A program made the position numbers and the translations under genes. Source: an uncultured bacterium (GTDB lineage: Bacteria; Planctomycetota; Uabimicrobiia; Uabimicrobiales; JABWCH01). Taken from it: a stretch of 11,448 nt of DNA. Of the stretch, positions 5,840 through 11,448 are shown piece after piece; position 1 is the stretch's first letter; the number at the start of each line of letters is the position of its first letter. The stretch is taken from positions 1-11,448 of the forward strand of contig CALKWO010000358.1 in the NCBI GenBank assembly GCA_938003875.1, written 5' to 3'. Below the pieces are notes generated by a model that saw only the letters and a program-made list of their open reading frames with translations, was not told where the DNA came from and made no database searches.

Positions 5840-7666
5840 TTATACTTTTGTGTCTTCTCTTTTTATGGCATTGGGATAGATGTCTTCGAGAAGCATGCGA
5901 TTGATGCGAAGTAAAGCGTGTTCGCCAAGATTTTCATGGATTAGAATGTTCATTGCCCTGCGTAGGGCTTTGGGGGGGAAGTATTCCTTTTGGAAGAGAT
6001 CTTTTTGCCTCAGCAGGAGATTGAATGCCTTTACCAAACTTTCTTGATCTTCAGGAATTTGTATTCCTTTTGCTTTAAAAAAATACCACAAATAACTCCC
6101 TGGATCTTTATAATGTTTATTTTCTACATTTCCTTCTTTTATTCCACATAAAATGTCTTTTGTATCTAGGAAATCATTGGCACTAAATTCTTTATATTCT
6201 GGAAATTTTTCCCCTGGCCAGGGCAATTCAAAATATTTTCTTTTTTTTGCAAACGTGCCCAAATCAATTCCGATTGCATCTGCAACAGCTTGTTTAGTTT
6301 GAGTAGGAGGATCGCCTATCCATTCTAGGACTTTTTTGTAATAGTCATATTCTATTCTTTCAAATGACTTCCATTCCTCTTTTTGCCATGATCCTACTGC
6401 TATTTCTTCTGTTCCTAACATGAGATGCTCAGGGTTAATAGCCTTAGATCTATTCTCCCAGGCTTTCTTTTGAGCCTGCTTGAGAACTATTTCTAATTCC
6501 CTGACGTTTCCTGGCCAATCGTATTTTCTCAATACTTTTCTTGCCTTTTCTGAAATAGGGAGATGATAGCCTTCTTTTAAGGCGGAATTTTCGCATTCCA
6601 GCACATTCAAAAAATAGTCTATTAGCATGTCAATATCCATGTTTCCTCGTTCTCGTAAGGGAGGAACATAAAGCGTAGTCTTTTGCAGACGATACATAAA
6701 ATCTTCGCGGAATTTTCCTTGTTTTACCAATTCTTGAAGAGGTTGATTCGATGCACAAATAATCTGAACATATATATCCTTAGGTTTTGTAGTACCTAAT
6801 ACGGTTATAGTTATTTTATATTTATTTTGTTTATCAATAGATGGCATAAATGTTCTTAAAAGCATTGCTTGTGCATCTAAAGACATAGAATTGATTTCAT
6901 CCAAAAAAATAACTCCACCATCATTGTTTTCGAAGATTCCTACTCTTTTGGATGTATTAGTAACTATATTTTCTATACATCCAAACAATTCAATTTGCTG
7001 CATATTGGGATCAGCCGACAACCTAGAGCAATTGTATGGGAAAAATTCTGTTATTTTTACATCAGGTTTTATAGTTTTTTTTGAATTTTTCATGAAATTA
7101 TATAAATACTCGGCTACCAACTCTTTACCTGTTCCTGTTTCTCCTTCAATAAAAATCACAGGTGCAGTGAATGTATCTTCATTCTGCATTTCTCTTCTAA
7201 GTGATGCCATTTTTTCGGATATATATAAAATATGCCTATTTTCTTGTATTGATTCAGGAGTGCGTATATTTCTGTCTACATCTGGATAAGTTTGCTTTTC
7301 ATAAAATCTGTTTATTTCCTTAACTAACCCTTCAAGAGCTTTTGCCACTTGTTTCAATATATCATTTCCTGGATTACGCTCCCATTGGAGATAGAGAGCT
7401 ACATGTTCGCCGAATTCATCACTGCTTTTTACAGGAAAACAGGCAAAAAAAGGCTTTTTCCCCTCCACTACCTCACCTTGTTTCTCTTTTTGAGAATAAG
7501 CTACAGGTCTTAATATATCTCTTATAATTTTATCTTTTTCCATTTTTTCAATCTTTGTTTGATTTAACGCGCCAATCGAAAAACCTACGCTAATCAAAAC
7601 ATACGGGTTATCCCATTTGGGACACTCTAGCTCTAGAGAACAAAGTATAGATTCTAGCAGGCTCAT
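5840..7666 (-). CDS. AAA+ regulator of bacterial enhancer-binding-protein type with degenerate GAFTGA
   Basis: A 608-aa ATPase built like sigma-54 activators (NtrC class). The N-terminal part (1-125) looks like a small GAF-type sensor (KPFFACFPVK..., HVALYLQWER, then an amphipathic helix). The AAA+ core covers about 140-400: Walker A GETGTGKE (175-182), ELFG (226-229), Walker B GGVIFLDEI (250-258), sensor I N307, arginine-finger region KFREDFMYRL (318-327), PPLRER, and sensor II DWPGNVREL (383-391). The sigma-54-contacting GAFTGA loop reads NIVTNT (233-238), keeping only the Thr. About 9 extra residues sit in the pre-sensor I hairpin. A Fis-like helix-turn-helix lies at about 453-477 (TKQAVADAIGIDLGTFAKK), followed by an unusual helical tail of about 125 aa. 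The ATG at 7666 has AAGGAGA 8 nt upstream. Probably a DNA-binding regulator; whether it acts through sigma-54 is doubtful. Possible target: the divergent gene at 7998. Confidence 0.9.
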   Translation of the reverse strand: MSLLESILCSLELECPKWDNPYVLISVGFSIGALNQTKIEKMEKDKIIRDILRPVAYSQKEKQGEVVEGKKPFFACFPVKSSDEFGEHVALYLQWERNPGNDILKQVAKALEGLVKEINRFYEKQTYPDVDRNIRTPESIQENRHILYISEKMASLRREMQNEDTFTAPVIFIEGETGTGKELVAEYLYNFMKNSKKTIKPDVKITEFFPYNCSRLSADPNMQQIELFGCIENIVTNTSKRVGIFENNDGGVIFLDEINSMSLDAQAMLLRTFMPSIDKQNKYKITITVLGTTKPKDIYVQIICASNQPLQELVKQGKFREDFMYRLQKTTLYVPPLRERGNMDIDMLIDYFLNVLECENSALKEGYHLPISEKARKVLRKYDWPGNVRELEIVLKQAQKKAWENRSKAINPEHLMLGTEEIAVGSWQKEEWKSFERIEYDYYKKVLEWIGDPPTQTKQAVADAIGIDLGTFAKKRKYFELPWPGEKFPEYKEFSANDFLDTKDILCGIKEGNVENKHYKDPGSYLWYFFKAKGIQIPEDQESLVKAFNLLLRQKDLFQKEYFPPKALRRAMNILIHENLGEHALLRINRMLLEDIYPNAIKREDTKV

Positions 7667-7722
7667 GGATTTTCTCCTTGTTGCTATAAAAAAATATGGA
7701 TTTAGTCACAGATAACTGCTTT

Positions 7723-7752
7723 ATTCTATCAAATTATTATTTTTTCTCTCAA
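7723..7752 (-). promoter_or_regulatory. Sigma-70-type promoter candidate for the AAA+ regulator
   Basis: On the - strand, -35 TTGAGA (7752-7747) and -10 TAGAAT (7728-7723) are 18 bp apart, each 5 of 6 to consensus. This gives a leader of about 50 nt before the ATG at 7666. Confidence 0.6.
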
Positions 7753-7800
7753 TAAATTTTTTTCTCTTTTTACCCCCATTGCCTGCTTTCTGAAAAATCC

Positions 7801-7838
7801 CTGGTTCGTCCAGGAATTTGCCGATAGTTTACGGCAAA
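7801..7838. other. Two adjacent hairpins in the divergent intergenic region
   Basis: CCTGG / CCAGG (7800-7804, 7810-7814, loop TTCGT) is followed by TTTGCCG / CGGCAAA (7817-7823, 7832-7838, 8-nt loop). On the - strand the first stem runs into GATTTTTC, so the pair could stop transcripts entering from the right before they reach the regulator promoter. They could also be protein-binding dyads. Confidence 0.45.
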
Positions 7839-7861
7839 GCTGTATGAAAGAAAAAATCAAA

Positions 7862-7892
7862 AACAATGTAAAATATCTTCTTTTATATTGTT
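7862..7892. promoter_or_regulatory. 12-bp inverted repeat, candidate operator or activator site
   Basis: AACAATGTAAAA (7862-7873) faces TTTTATATTGTT (7881-7892) across a 7-bp spacer; 11 of 12 positions are complementary and the odd one is a G-T. It ends 20 bp before the -35 of the candidate promoter for the gene at 7998, the usual place for an activator. The centre-to-centre distance between the half-sites is 19 bp, near two helical turns, suiting a dimeric HTH protein. Confidence 0.5.
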
Positions 7893-7912
7893 ATAAATCA
7901 TTATTATTTATC

Positions 7913-7941
7913 TTGACTAAAGGGAATGGATTTTGCATATA
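7913..7941 (+). promoter_or_regulatory. Weak promoter candidate for the 287-aa orphan
   Basis: -35 TTGACT (7913-7918, 5 of 6) with CATATA (7936-7941, 3 of 6) at 17-bp spacing. The poor -10 fits a promoter that needs activation, in keeping with the inverted repeat just upstream. A GATAAT at 7944-7949 is a better -10 by sequence but lacks a -35. Confidence 0.35.
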
Positions 7942-7984
7942 GGGATAATATATATGATCCGTTCTCGTATAGTATTTTCCTTAT

Positions 7985-7990
7985 AAGGAG
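7985..7990 (+). promoter_or_regulatory. Ribosome-binding site fixing the start at 7998
   Basis: AAGGAG lies 7 nt before ATG 7998. The alternative in-frame ATG at 7926 has AAGGGA almost touching it and falls inside the promoter candidate. Confidence 0.7.
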
Positions 7991-7997
7991 AGTAAGC

Positions 7998-8861
7998 ATG
8001 TTAAATGCGAAAAAGAGAGAAGATGATTCATTTCAGGGATTATTTAGGAAAATCCAGGAATGGAGACTAGAATTCATAAAACATTTGGAGAATGGCGTAC
8101 TTTTTCCATTTTCTCTGGAAGCTGAAGAAAGCTTTCAGGATTGGTCTACGGAGATGTTTTCTGGTGCTTTTTCTTTCTGTTTGTGCTGCCTGGAGATAGG
8201 ACAACAATTCATGCAGGATCCCTCTGTGGAAGATTGCTGGGAAAGTGCGACAATCCTGCTTATGCTGCACGGTTTTCATGTTAAAAAAATGTACGAAACA
8301 GGAACATACAGAGCCGATCCTGTTTTGTCTAACATAAAAAGGCTGAATATTTTTGAAAAAGATTGGAGCGTATGTACTTATGATGGATTACCACCAAAAA
8401 TCATCTCATGCTTAAAAAAATGGTGTCCAAAGCGAAAGGCAACCGCTTTTTATCTGGGATGGGAAAATCTTGCTACTGTGCTATATGCCTACTCACTCAA
8501 ATTTGAAGAGGCTTCTGATATAACGCTAAAGCATTTTCCTGGCTTTATCTGCACTGTAGCAGAAAATTTAGCCAACAGCCATGAGAAAAAAAATAACCTG
8601 CCAGCAGCCTTATTTGGCTTCCTTTTAGAAAATTTTGTACTAGAAAAATTAGGTCTTATAGACAAAAAAAATTTTAAAAAGCTTAATTCTATAACTCTAT
8701 CTCAAGATATCACTTGGCAAGAACATGTAAAGAAAGAGCTGAATCTGCCAGATAATATAGGCGAAATCTTGAAAAAAGAATATAAAAATAACAGAGAAGT
8801 AGAAACTAACCTTAAGATAATCATAAATAAACTAAAATTAGGTATTTTTAGTAAAATTTAG
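7998..8861 (+). CDS. Hypothetical helical protein, 287 aa, divergent from the AAA+ regulator
   Basis: I do not recognise a family. The protein is predicted by eye to be almost entirely alpha-helical, cytosolic (no signal peptide or clear membrane span), and rich in Lys, Glu, Leu and Phe. Visible features are aromatic helices such as LFRKIQEWRLEFIKHLENG and an FCLCCLEIGQQF cysteine cluster. A WCPKRKATAFYLGWENLATVLYAYS pair of helices follows, recalling TPR-like packing without a clear repeat, and the C-terminal third is basic and Asn/Lys-rich. No catalytic motif stands out. It is transcribed away from the enhancer-binding-protein-like regulator across 331 bp that contain an operator-like repeat, so it may be that regulator's target. 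It is followed at 96 bp by the metallo-beta-lactamase-fold gene, with a hairpin in between. Coding status is well supported by length, codon use and ribosome site; function is unknown. Confidence 0.75.
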   Translation: MLNAKKREDDSFQGLFRKIQEWRLEFIKHLENGVLFPFSLEAEESFQDWSTEMFSGAFSFCLCCLEIGQQFMQDPSVEDCWESATILLMLHGFHVKKMYETGTYRADPVLSNIKRLNIFEKDWSVCTYDGLPPKIISCLKKWCPKRKATAFYLGWENLATVLYAYSLKFEEASDITLKHFPGFICTVAENLANSHEKKNNLPAALFGFLLENFVLEKLGLIDKKNFKKLNSITLSQDITWQEHVKKELNLPDNIGEILKKEYKNNREVETNLKIIINKLKLGIFSKI

Positions 8862-8887
8862 TATAAAAGTATATTTTTTTCCATTGA

Positions 8888-8937
8888 AGAGATACAGAGA
8901 GAAATAAAAAATACAAAATTCTCTCGCTGCTATCTCT
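8888..8937 (+). other. Imperfect hairpin before the metallo-hydrolase gene
   Basis: Two 7-bp arms, AGAGATA (8888-8894) with TATCTCT (8931-8937) and GAGAGAA (8897-8903) with TTCTCTC (8919-8925), form a stem with an internal loop and a 15-nt AT-rich apex. There is no U-tract. It ends 8 nt before the AGGAGGT at 8946-8952, so it could modulate translation or separate the two genes. Confidence 0.4.
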
Positions 8938-8957
8938 ATATCATCAGGAGGTATAAT

Positions 8958-9599
8958 ATGACAAAATGGAGTGACGGTATTTATCTTTTAGGGAATTTTA
9001 ATCAGCTTAAGGCAGGTTGTTGGCTTTTAATTCATAAAAAAGAGGCAGCGATTCTGGATATGCCGACCTATGAGCTCAGTGAATTTTCTCCTGCATGCTG
9101 CTGCTCTTTTCTAATAGAAGAAGGCTATAATGTGCGTTTTCTCCTTTCTTCTCATTCCCATTGGGATCATTTCTCCTTGAGGACACTTCAGGACTTTCAC
9201 AAAAAATTTCCCACAGCCATGCTTTACCTTTCATGCCAATACCAGCACATACCTCCAACGATTCCAACGACTTATTTTCAAAATGAAACCGTTTTAGATT
9301 TAGGCGGAGAGCCTCTCTATCTTGTTCACGCACCAAAGCATAGCCTAGAGGATACCATTGTAATCTTCAGAGGAACCGCCATGATGGGAGACTGGGAACT
9401 GAACACGATCTATTCTGTTCACAACGATGTAACGATAGAAAAAAGAAGAATTTCCATCGAACGCATGATGGAATTCGAGAAAGAAAAGAATTACAAGATA
9501 AAACGGACATTTGCCAACCACGGCAATGAGCGTAGAGACGAGGTTGACTTCACGGAACTTATGAAAGATACTTTGCTAGAAAGAAAGCTTTTTGATTAA
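8958..9599 (+). CDS. Metallo-beta-lactamase-fold hydrolase
   Basis: A 213-aa cytosolic dinuclear-metal hydrolase of the MBL superfamily. The early strands (IYLLGNFNQLKAGCWLLIHKKEAAILDMP) are typical of the fold. The metal ligands are all present: H66-S-H68-W-D70-H71 (HxHxDH), a His of HAPKHS (H124 or H128, with H128 in the usual GHSPGH-like place), D145 in MMGDWEL, and H188 in FANHGNE. The last motif resembles the ANHG ending seen in hydroxyacylglutathione-hydrolase-like members. No extra domain is present, so the substrate (thioester, lactone, phosphodiester and so on) cannot be told. A CCC run at 47-49 is unusual. The start is fixed by AGGAGGT at 8946-8952. It may be co-transcribed with the gene ending at 8861 and is closed by a strong terminator. 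Confidence 0.88.
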   Translation: MTKWSDGIYLLGNFNQLKAGCWLLIHKKEAAILDMPTYELSEFSPACCCSFLIEEGYNVRFLLSSHSHWDHFSLRTLQDFHKKFPTAMLYLSCQYQHIPPTIPTTYFQNETVLDLGGEPLYLVHAPKHSLEDTIVIFRGTAMMGDWELNTIYSVHNDVTIEKRRISIERMMEFEKEKNYKIKRTFANHGNERRDEVDFTELMKDTLLERKLFD

Positions 9600-9602
9600 A
9601 GC

Positions 9603-9649
9603 CTAAAAACAAGGCTCTGCGCGATCTCCAGAAAGAGCCTTGTTTTTAG
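9603..9649. terminator. Long perfect terminator after the metallo-hydrolase
   Basis: A 16-bp perfect stem, CTAAAAACAAGGCTCT (9603-9618) and AGAGCCTTGTTTTTAG (9634-9649), encloses a 15-nt loop. The GC-rich half next to the A5 and T5 runs gives an intrinsic terminator that would work in both directions. Confidence 0.85.
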
Positions 9650-10138
9650 CCTTCGAGCTTGTAAAAATTAGAATGTTATTTATTGTATTGAGCAAAGCGA
9701 AGACGCAGGAATTGCGCTGGAGGTTGGCCTTTGAGCAGGCATGGCTTTTTCGGTGCAAACCTACGGCTACAATCTATTGCAAAACAATATGTTAAAAATT
9801 AATAGTTTGACACATTAAAACTGCGATCAAGGCACGCTGCGACCATCACTATCGCCTACCAACCTTGCTGGTGACATCCAACCTGCTGAAAAAAATCTTT
9901 CCATAAAACTGCATTTTATAGGTATACAGATGGTATTTTGCTGTATCTTTCTTTCTATAACTGGGCTACTGCTATCAAAAACCAAAAAATACATAACATT
10001 ATTTTCTCAATATAGTTACAATTTTTTTTATTATTTTCTGTCTGTTGGCTCTCTATTTGCTTCTATAGAAAAAAGTGAGAAAAGTAAAGTTATTTGGAAA
10101 AACATGTTTATTTTTATTTTTTTGAAAGGATTGGTAAA
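9650..10138. other. Intergenic region with two G+C-richer islands
   Basis: About 490 bp with no convincing gene. Two stretches, about 9692-9775 and 9821-9890, are near 50% G+C inside very AT-rich flanks. The first reads openly for 36 codons on the + strand (QELRWRLAFEQAWLF, then RCKPTATIYC) but has no start signal. The second reads ARCDHHYRLPTLLVTSNLL and contains a near-direct repeat, CCAACCTTGCTG (9859-9870) and CCAACCTGCTG (9878-9888). Both look like pieces of a dispersed element or a structured RNA rather than a native gene. From 9890 to 10138 I see only AT-rich DNA. Confidence 0.4.
10125..10130 (+). promoter_or_regulatory. Ribosome-binding site fixing the start at 10139
   Basis: AAAGGA lies 8 nt before ATG 10139, which opens directly into a signal peptide. 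The in-frame ATG at 10094 would bury that signal and has no such site. Confidence 0.65.
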
Positions 10139-10612
10139 ATGAGAAAATTGTTTTTGATTTTACTTTTAGTTGTTTTTCCTTCCTGTTTTATATCAGCAGA
10201 TACACTTTATAAATATTTGGGAAGACAAAATTGTTTCAGATACATAAATACTACAGATAAAGAAGTGATATTACTTTTTGAAGACTGCACAACCCAGAGG
10301 CTATCTGCTGGTAACTCTGAATGGTGGTGTTGGCGGACTTCATTTTATGTGTTACAAGAAATTCCAAACGCATCTGTCTATAGGAATAAAACGCAGAAAG
10401 TAAAAACTTCTTCAATAGAATATGGAGATTATACTTATGAATTTAGCGTGAGACTCCCTGAAAGATCACAAGAACCATCATCTTTAACATGTATATTGGC
10501 ATTTCCCGAAGCAAAAAAGATAGACCTACAACGTATTGATACAAAAAGAGAAGGAAAATTTATATTAGAGAATAAAAAAACAGTAGATACAATTTATGTT
10601 TGTATAGAATAG
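10139..10612 (+). CDS. Small secreted hypothetical protein, 157 aa
   Basis: I do not recognise a family. MRKLFLILLLVVFPSCFISA is a Sec signal peptide, most simply cleaved after A20. The FPSC at 13-16 is a poor lipobox, so a lipoprotein is less likely. The mature part is about 137 aa, apparently all-beta: YKYLGRQNCFRYINTT, EVILLFEDCTTQRL, EWWCWRTSFYVLQEI, YGDYTYEFSVRLPE and FILENKKTVDTIYVCIE look like successive strands. Several cysteines (C32, C50, C64 and two more near the C-terminus) suggest disulfides and an extracytoplasmic place. It stands alone, with a hairpin 7 bp after the stop and a small ORF beyond. Secretion is well supported; role unknown. Confidence 0.72.
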   Translation: MRKLFLILLLVVFPSCFISADTLYKYLGRQNCFRYINTTDKEVILLFEDCTTQRLSAGNSEWWCWRTSFYVLQEIPNASVYRNKTQKVKTSSIEYGDYTYEFSVRLPERSQEPSSLTCILAFPEAKKIDLQRIDTKREGKFILENKKTVDTIYVCIE

Positions 10613-10619
10613 CATAAAC

Positions 10620-10644
10620 TATGCCCTTGTAAAACAAGGGCATA
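10620..10644 (+). terminator. Hairpin after the 157-aa secreted protein
   Basis: TATGCCCTTGT / ACAAGGGCATA forms an 11-bp stem with a 3-nt AAA loop. No U-tract follows; AAAACAGGAGG leads into the next small ORF, so it could be a processing or stabilising stem within a two-gene transcript as well as a terminator. Confidence 0.5.
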
Positions 10645-10658
10645 AAACAGGAGGATGT

Positions 10659-10760
10659 ATGAATCACGATACCTTGATTTCAATAAAAGAGAACATTAAC
10701 AAACTAACTCCAGATGAAGCGGCATATCTCGGCTATATATGCATGTATTTGGGGACGTAG
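10659..10760 (+). CDS. 33-aa small ORF with strong ribosome site, possibly a truncated gene
   Basis: AGGAGG at 10649-10654 precedes an ATG at 10659 that opens a 33-codon frame: MNHDTLISIKENI, then NKLTPDEAAYLGYICMYLGT, ending in TAG at 10758. The composition (LTPDEAAYLGYI) looks like genuine protein, and the ribosome site is as good as any in the window, with a short 4-nt spacing. The frame stops close to where the GxxExxY-like remnant begins on the other strand (10769), so it may be the 5' stub of a gene cut by an insertion or deletion. A true small protein is the alternative. No family recognised. Confidence 0.4.
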   Translation: MNHDTLISIKENINKLTPDEAAYLGYICMYLGT

Positions 10761-10768
10761 CGTATTCT

Positions 10769-10860
10769 TTAGCCAAGGAGTACGGTTCTTTGTACTCCAA
10801 TGCCAGATCCGATTACCTTTTCAGTTATTTTTTTCATTTCTCTGCGTACTCCGTGTCTCT
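10769..10860 (-). pseudogene. Remnant of the start of a GxxExxY-family gene
   Basis: On the - strand an ATG at 10837 reads MKKITEKVIGSGIGV, then QRTVLLG, then a stop at 10771-10769. The first part matches the well-known start of GxxExxY proteins (ITEKVIG-x-A-I-E-V-H-R-T-L-G-P-G), which are normally about 125 aa. The upstream DNA (RC of 10838-10860, with ACACGGAGTACGCAGAG) is also of the kind I recall in front of such genes. The key Glu and His of the AIEVH segment are replaced (GIGVQ) and everything downstream is missing, so it is non-functional. The call rests on about 15 residues and pattern memory. A GGAGTAC / GTACTCC dyad lies inside it at 10777-10798. Confidence 0.5.
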
Positions 10861-10985
10861 TGCATTACAGTTTTTATTTTTTGAAAATAGTCTGGTTAGA
10901 TAAAAAATTGCTATTTTATAGAAATAGGCTACGGTAAGCTCAAAAAATAAAGACAATAAGCATTTCTATCCTACTTAAAATTTTC
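10861..10985. other. AT-rich spacer with overlapping short dyads
   Basis: AAAATAG (10884-10890) can pair with CTATTTT (10911-10917), which competes with CTATTT / AAATAG just downstream. No gene seen. It may include the decayed end of the transposase element to its right. Confidence 0.3.
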
Positions 10986-11290
10986 TTATCTTTTTCGGCA
11001 ATAAAGATGTTCTGCTTTTGGAAATACATCTTCGATCGTTTTATCATAAGCATCCAATCCATCGGTTATGATTACTGTAGGGCGATAGCCGAGTTTTTTG
11101 AGCTCTTATTCAGAAGCTATGGAAAATTTACGAATATTTTCTTGGGTCAGTTCATGATGAACATAAACTACACAAAAAAACCTCTATAACTTCCTTCTAT
11201 ATCTACACATGCTACTTGAGGGGCTGTAAAATCCAATGTTGTAAGATTTTTCTTTTCTTCTTAGCTTTGTTGTTTTACAATATCTACCAT
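10986..11290 (-). pseudogene. Broken DDE transposase remnant
   Basis: Reading the - strand from ATG 11290 gives MVDIVKQQS, a stop at 11263-11261, then EEKKNLTTLDFTAPQVACVD and IEGSYRGFF. A frame change falls in the seven-A run at 11174-11180 (a T run on the coding strand). The other frame continues YVHHELTQENIRKFSIASE, a stop at 11108-11106, then ELKKLGYRPTVIITDGLDAY and DKTIEDVFPKAEHLYC, ending at 10988-10986. The VACVDIEGSYR and VIITDGLDAY segments are the first and second Asp regions of a DDE transposase, and the VFPKAEHLYC stretch follows as in ISL3-like or related families. The Glu-containing C-terminal part is absent. Two in-frame stops, one frameshift and truncation show it is dead. 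IS family not determined, and no terminal inverted repeats located. Confidence 0.75.
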
Positions 11291-11308
11291 CTTAATATCC
11301 TTATTTTG

Positions 11309-11328
11309 GGGAGGCACTATTGCCTCCC
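11309..11328. other. Perfect hairpin upstream of the transposase remnant
   Basis: GGGAGGCA / TGCCTCCC, 8-bp stem with loop CTAT. On the - strand it stands between the partial frame ending at 11386 and the transposase remnant start at 11290, as a terminator would, but no U-tract follows in either direction. Confidence 0.45.
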
Positions 11329-11385
11329 GAATGGGATATTTTAGCAAGTCTGTTTAGTTTGACAATGTTAAATCTGGATTATTGA

Positions 11386-11448
11386 TTACCAAAAGCTTAC
11401 GAAAGATTTGGGAATTAATTCGTTATCTTTCTCTTTATCATTATCGTT
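11386..11448 (-). CDS. Possible C-terminal end of a gene entering from the right (uncertain)
   Basis: The - strand frame open at the right edge reads NDNDKEKDNELIPKSFVSFW and stops at 11388-11386. Twenty codons are too few to prove coding. It could equally be a continuation of the decayed DNA around the transposase remnant. Confidence 0.2.
   Translation of the reverse strand, partial: NDNDKEKDNELIPKSFVSFW

Noticed and set aside
7926..7997. Upstream ATG 7926 for the 287-aa protein
   Set aside because: It lies inside the promoter candidate with a badly spaced ribosome site; ATG 7998 is much better placed.
7667..7997. Sigma-54 -24/-12 promoter for the divergent genes
   Set aside because: No TGGCAC-N5-TTGCA-like element found on either strand by eye.
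10094..10138. ATG 10094 for the small secreted protein
   Set aside because: It would put 15 residues including charged ones before the signal peptide and lacks a ribosome site.
9930..10142. 70-codon + frame as a membrane protein
   Set aside because: Low-complexity AT-rich translation, no ribosome site, overlaps the start region of the better supported secreted protein.
11007..11189. 60-codon + frame
   Set aside because: It is the antisense shadow of the transposase remnant.

Overview
The window is AT-rich (roughly 35-40% G+C by eye) and looks like a chromosomal segment of a Gram-negative, free-living bacterium. The evidence is a lipoprotein signal, secreted proteins with Sec signal peptides, Shine-Dalgarno sites of the AGGAGG type, and a bacterial-enhancer-binding-protein-type AAA+ regulator. 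The mix of a starch-uptake locus, orphan secreted proteins and decayed mobile DNA would suit a low-GC planctomycete-like or similarly deep-branching lineage. That placement is a guess and cannot be settled from this sequence.

Left part (1-4454, + strand): a maltodextrin or starch locus. It starts with the 3' part of a MalG-type ABC permease whose extracytoplasmic loop carries a CBM48/AMPK-type glycogen-binding domain. Next come a lipoprotein solute-binding protein (MalE-like) and a membrane-anchored or secreted GH13 alpha-amylase-family enzyme with a C-terminal CBM20 starch-binding domain. Short intergenic hairpins, one of them a textbook intrinsic terminator, lie between the three genes. The picture is of an enzyme that binds and cuts alpha-glucan outside the membrane, a lipoprotein that catches the products, and a permease that itself carries a glucan-binding module. 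MalF and MalK are not in the window; MalF and the permease 5' end are probably just to the left.

Middle part (4455-9650): a 630-bp AT-rich intergenic stretch with several small dyads; an orphan secreted 226-aa protein (+); a 608-aa AAA+ regulator of the sigma-54-activator type on the - strand with a degenerate GAFTGA loop and an extra C-terminal domain; a divergent orphan helical protein of 287 aa (+); and a 213-aa metallo-beta-lactamase-fold hydrolase (+) closed by a 16-bp perfect terminator stem. The regulator and the helical protein share a 331-bp divergent intergenic region. It has a good promoter candidate for the regulator and a 12-bp inverted repeat just upstream of a weaker promoter candidate for the helical protein.

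Right part (9650-11448): mostly non-coding and decayed. It holds two locally G+C-richer intergenic islands, a small secreted orphan (157 aa), and a 33-codon ORF with a strong ribosome-binding site. It also holds a 22-codon remnant that looks like the start of a GxxExxY-family gene (- strand) and a broken DDE transposase (- strand) with two in-frame stops and a frameshift. No tRNA, rRNA or CRISPR array was seen.
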